From Aquimonas sp044377145 (GTDB lineage Bacteria > Pseudomonadota > Gammaproteobacteria > Xanthomonadales > Xanthomonadaceae): a stretch of DNA of 64,000 bases. Where the stretch lies: assembly GCF_044377145.1 (NCBI RefSeq), contig NZ_JBILJQ010000001.1:186001-250000 (forward strand), given 5' to 3'. The notes below the pieces were generated by a model, which had not been told where the DNA came from, did not search any database, and worked only from the letters and a program-made list of their open reading frames with translations. Numbering within the stretch: position 1 is the first letter of the stretch; the number at the start of each line of letters is the position of its first letter. The translations under genes were made by a program, and so were the position numbers. Positions 63,501-64,000 of this stretch are shown piece by piece.

Positions 63501-64000
63501 ACCTGCCCGCTCAACGCGGCCTGGCCTAGATCACCCTGCCCTTCCAGGCTGAGCGCGCCCACACCCGCCGGCCACAGCGGCTGCAGCGCCGAGGGCACCT
63601 TCGGCAGCGCCAGCCGCAGCGTCCAGTCCGGCCGCGGCAGGCCACCGGCCAGGTCGATATCCAGCTGAACATCCTCGGCATCGGGCAGACGCAGGCGCAG
63701 CTGCGCAGCGCTCAAGCTGCCGTCGACGCGAACAGTGAAGGCCTGCGCGTTTTCAAGCCCGGCCCGCCACTGGCCATCGAGACTGAGATCGCTGCGCCAG
63801 TCGGCAGCGGTATCGATGCTGCCGCGAGCGCTCAGCTGAAGCATCGGACTGTCGAGAGCGAATGCCGCCAGCTCGATCCGCCCGGCCTCGATCGCGCCCG
63901 CCATGTTCAGCGACTGCGCCTCGAACAGCAGCGCATCGGCGGCGCCCACCACGCGCAGATCGCGCAACTGCAGCGCGGCGATGTCGATCGGCAGGGGCAG
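60590..64000 (-). CDS. tamB: Translocation and assembly module protein TamB (5' end cut by window edge)
   Basis: About 1136 residues are visible and the frame is open to the window edge. The protein is a long series of amphipathic beta-strand repeats (LRLxxGxxLxLxG type) that form a hydrophobic groove for lipid transport between the membranes. The C-terminal DUF490/TamB domain is recognisable: LSRGRLAFAQ-like ITRGRLAFAQSPLDNPALDI, PALDQADVLSYLVLGRPM, GKYLSPRLYISYGVALFGEG and the final VQLDTSERENRASVNYRLER. TamA would usually lie upstream, outside the window. Confidence 0.95.
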   Translation of the reverse strand: MPLPIDIAALQLRDLRVVGAADALLFEAQSLNMAGAIEAGRIELAAFALDSPMLQLSARGSIDTAADWRSDLSLDGQWRAGLENAQAFTVRVDGSLSAAQLRLRLPDAEDVQLDIDLAGGLPRPDWTLRLALPKVPSALQPLWPAGVGALSLEGQGDLGQAALSGQVSINGVDWKLDEAQMGYAGSRLKVDSLRISQGAGKAELSGWLELAGDEPALALAARFDALELPSAEGAPLRIDGALQAQGPLSALQLQPHLSLQRAELAGRVEGKVLLSATAAELTELSVSSGVGRLLANGRIEWADVLSWDIRAQLQAFDPGLLAPAWPGTLSAELDSRGRYSETATEGSLDVQGLQGELQGKPLQGEIALAWTALDRGQLQSTLRWGASDLRADLRLERALGGYIDLRPLDLASLDAQASGHVRGRLDLAGSLDAPELQIALEGGPLTYAELSLDTLIMSGALGRGANAPLRMQLRGSGVRNTGAALGDVGLDLRGDVQAHALNIALQTPEGSLSIELSGGWRADDSRWLGRLQQLQFISSRPRSPTGDWALVEPVALSVDPARLRLDPLCLQGQRTRRGVAGEIDLLGRLCVEADWGQDRAGRIAIELDGLPLALPGALLGNASDEAMPWRWQGGLQGRIEASGDRERWQLSGSLQAPAGALTVTDPDLRTLLAWRELRVDIDGSPERLELLMAGSLGEAGRIDGQLSLERPLQADGALAGQLVLDLDSLRALELISAGALLAPSGRLNADFQIAGTRDSPQLSGGLRVADFAAELPALGISPSAGFLQLDLLSAQTAALSFGLISGGELRGSGRLDWSAQAESLLQLSIDGRDVLVSDTPQLQLEASPELTIEQRGDLLRLRGRVEVPRAEVRLDRFEGSAQVSADVVVLDPAETRAENAAAQLLDTDLRLVLGDNVRLQGFGLTGTVTGELRVRDRPGRATSGSGSLNVSGRYKAYGQDLDITRGRLAFAQSPLDNPALDIRAERQLEQVKVGIRVTGTGAAPQLGLWSEPALDQADVLSYLVLGRPMRAARGGEGEQLNAAAAALGAGGNLLAERLGARLGLDQAGVEESAALGGAALTVGKYLSPRLYISYGVALFGEGQVFSVKYLLSEIWNVQLDTSERENRASVNYRLER

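Overview
The window is 64 kb of high-GC gammaproteobacterial chromosome, nearly all of it coding. Gene content and order (pilT/yggS/proC/yggT, class II DAHP synthase, lolB-ispE-tRNA-Gln-prs-rplY-pth-ychF, SLC45-like sugar MFS next to a GH13 lipoprotein, S46 dipeptidyl-peptidase, a secreted beta-helix protein ending in an IFxxGFE-like tail) point to the Xanthomonadales/Lysobacterales, probably a free-living aerobic species. Placement below order level is not possible from the sequence alone. No prophage, insertion sequence, integrase or CRISPR array is visible.

Layout. 1-4.2 kb: truncated pilT diverging from yggS-proC-yggT-DUF4426-histidine phosphatase. 4.3-8.8 kb: two overlapping exported amidohydrolase genes that contain three amidohydrolase modules, only one with an intact HxH metal site. 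8.9-10.9 kb: class II DAHP synthase and dsbB. 11-26.5 kb: one long minus-strand translation block, tRNA-Tyr/Gly/Thr-tuf-S10-spc-alpha operons ending in rpoA-rplQ and a good terminator. 26.5-33.5 kb: ychF, pth, rplY, prs, tRNA-Gln, ispE, lolB and a TPR protein, diverging from hemA-prfA-ppk2 (33.5-36.8 kb). 37-42.8 kb: GH13 lipoprotein, sugar MFS, S46 peptidase. 42.9-50.2 kb: ADP/ATP-carrier-like transporter, GMC oxidoreductase, M48 protease with LemA, serine hydrolase. 50.3-53.5 kb: histone H1-like lysine/alanine protein beside about 1 kb without a convincing gene, then gcvH and gcvT. 53.6-55.7 kb: ECF sigma factor, putative anti-sigma factor, DUF4097 adhesin-like protein. 55.7-60.5 kb: small membrane protein, patatin, WYL regulator, CSLREA-type beta-helix protein, TonB-like single-pass protein. 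60.6-64 kb: 5'-truncated tamB.

Most genes are housekeeping: translation, heme and glycine metabolism, isoprenoid and PRPP synthesis, outer-membrane assembly. The most notable signals lie outside proteins. Four loci carry paired inverted arms of a heptamer (GGGAATC or GGGATTC) whose G-tracts fit the G-quadruplex rule; three of the four sit between convergent genes. A separate REPIN-like pair lies at 37.0-37.2 kb. A single tuf gene joins the tRNA cluster directly to rpsJ, where related genomes usually carry the whole secE-rpoBC-rpsLG-fusA block between two tuf copies. The secY-rpsM leader contains mutually exclusive hairpins. I found no clear new defence or mobile system.
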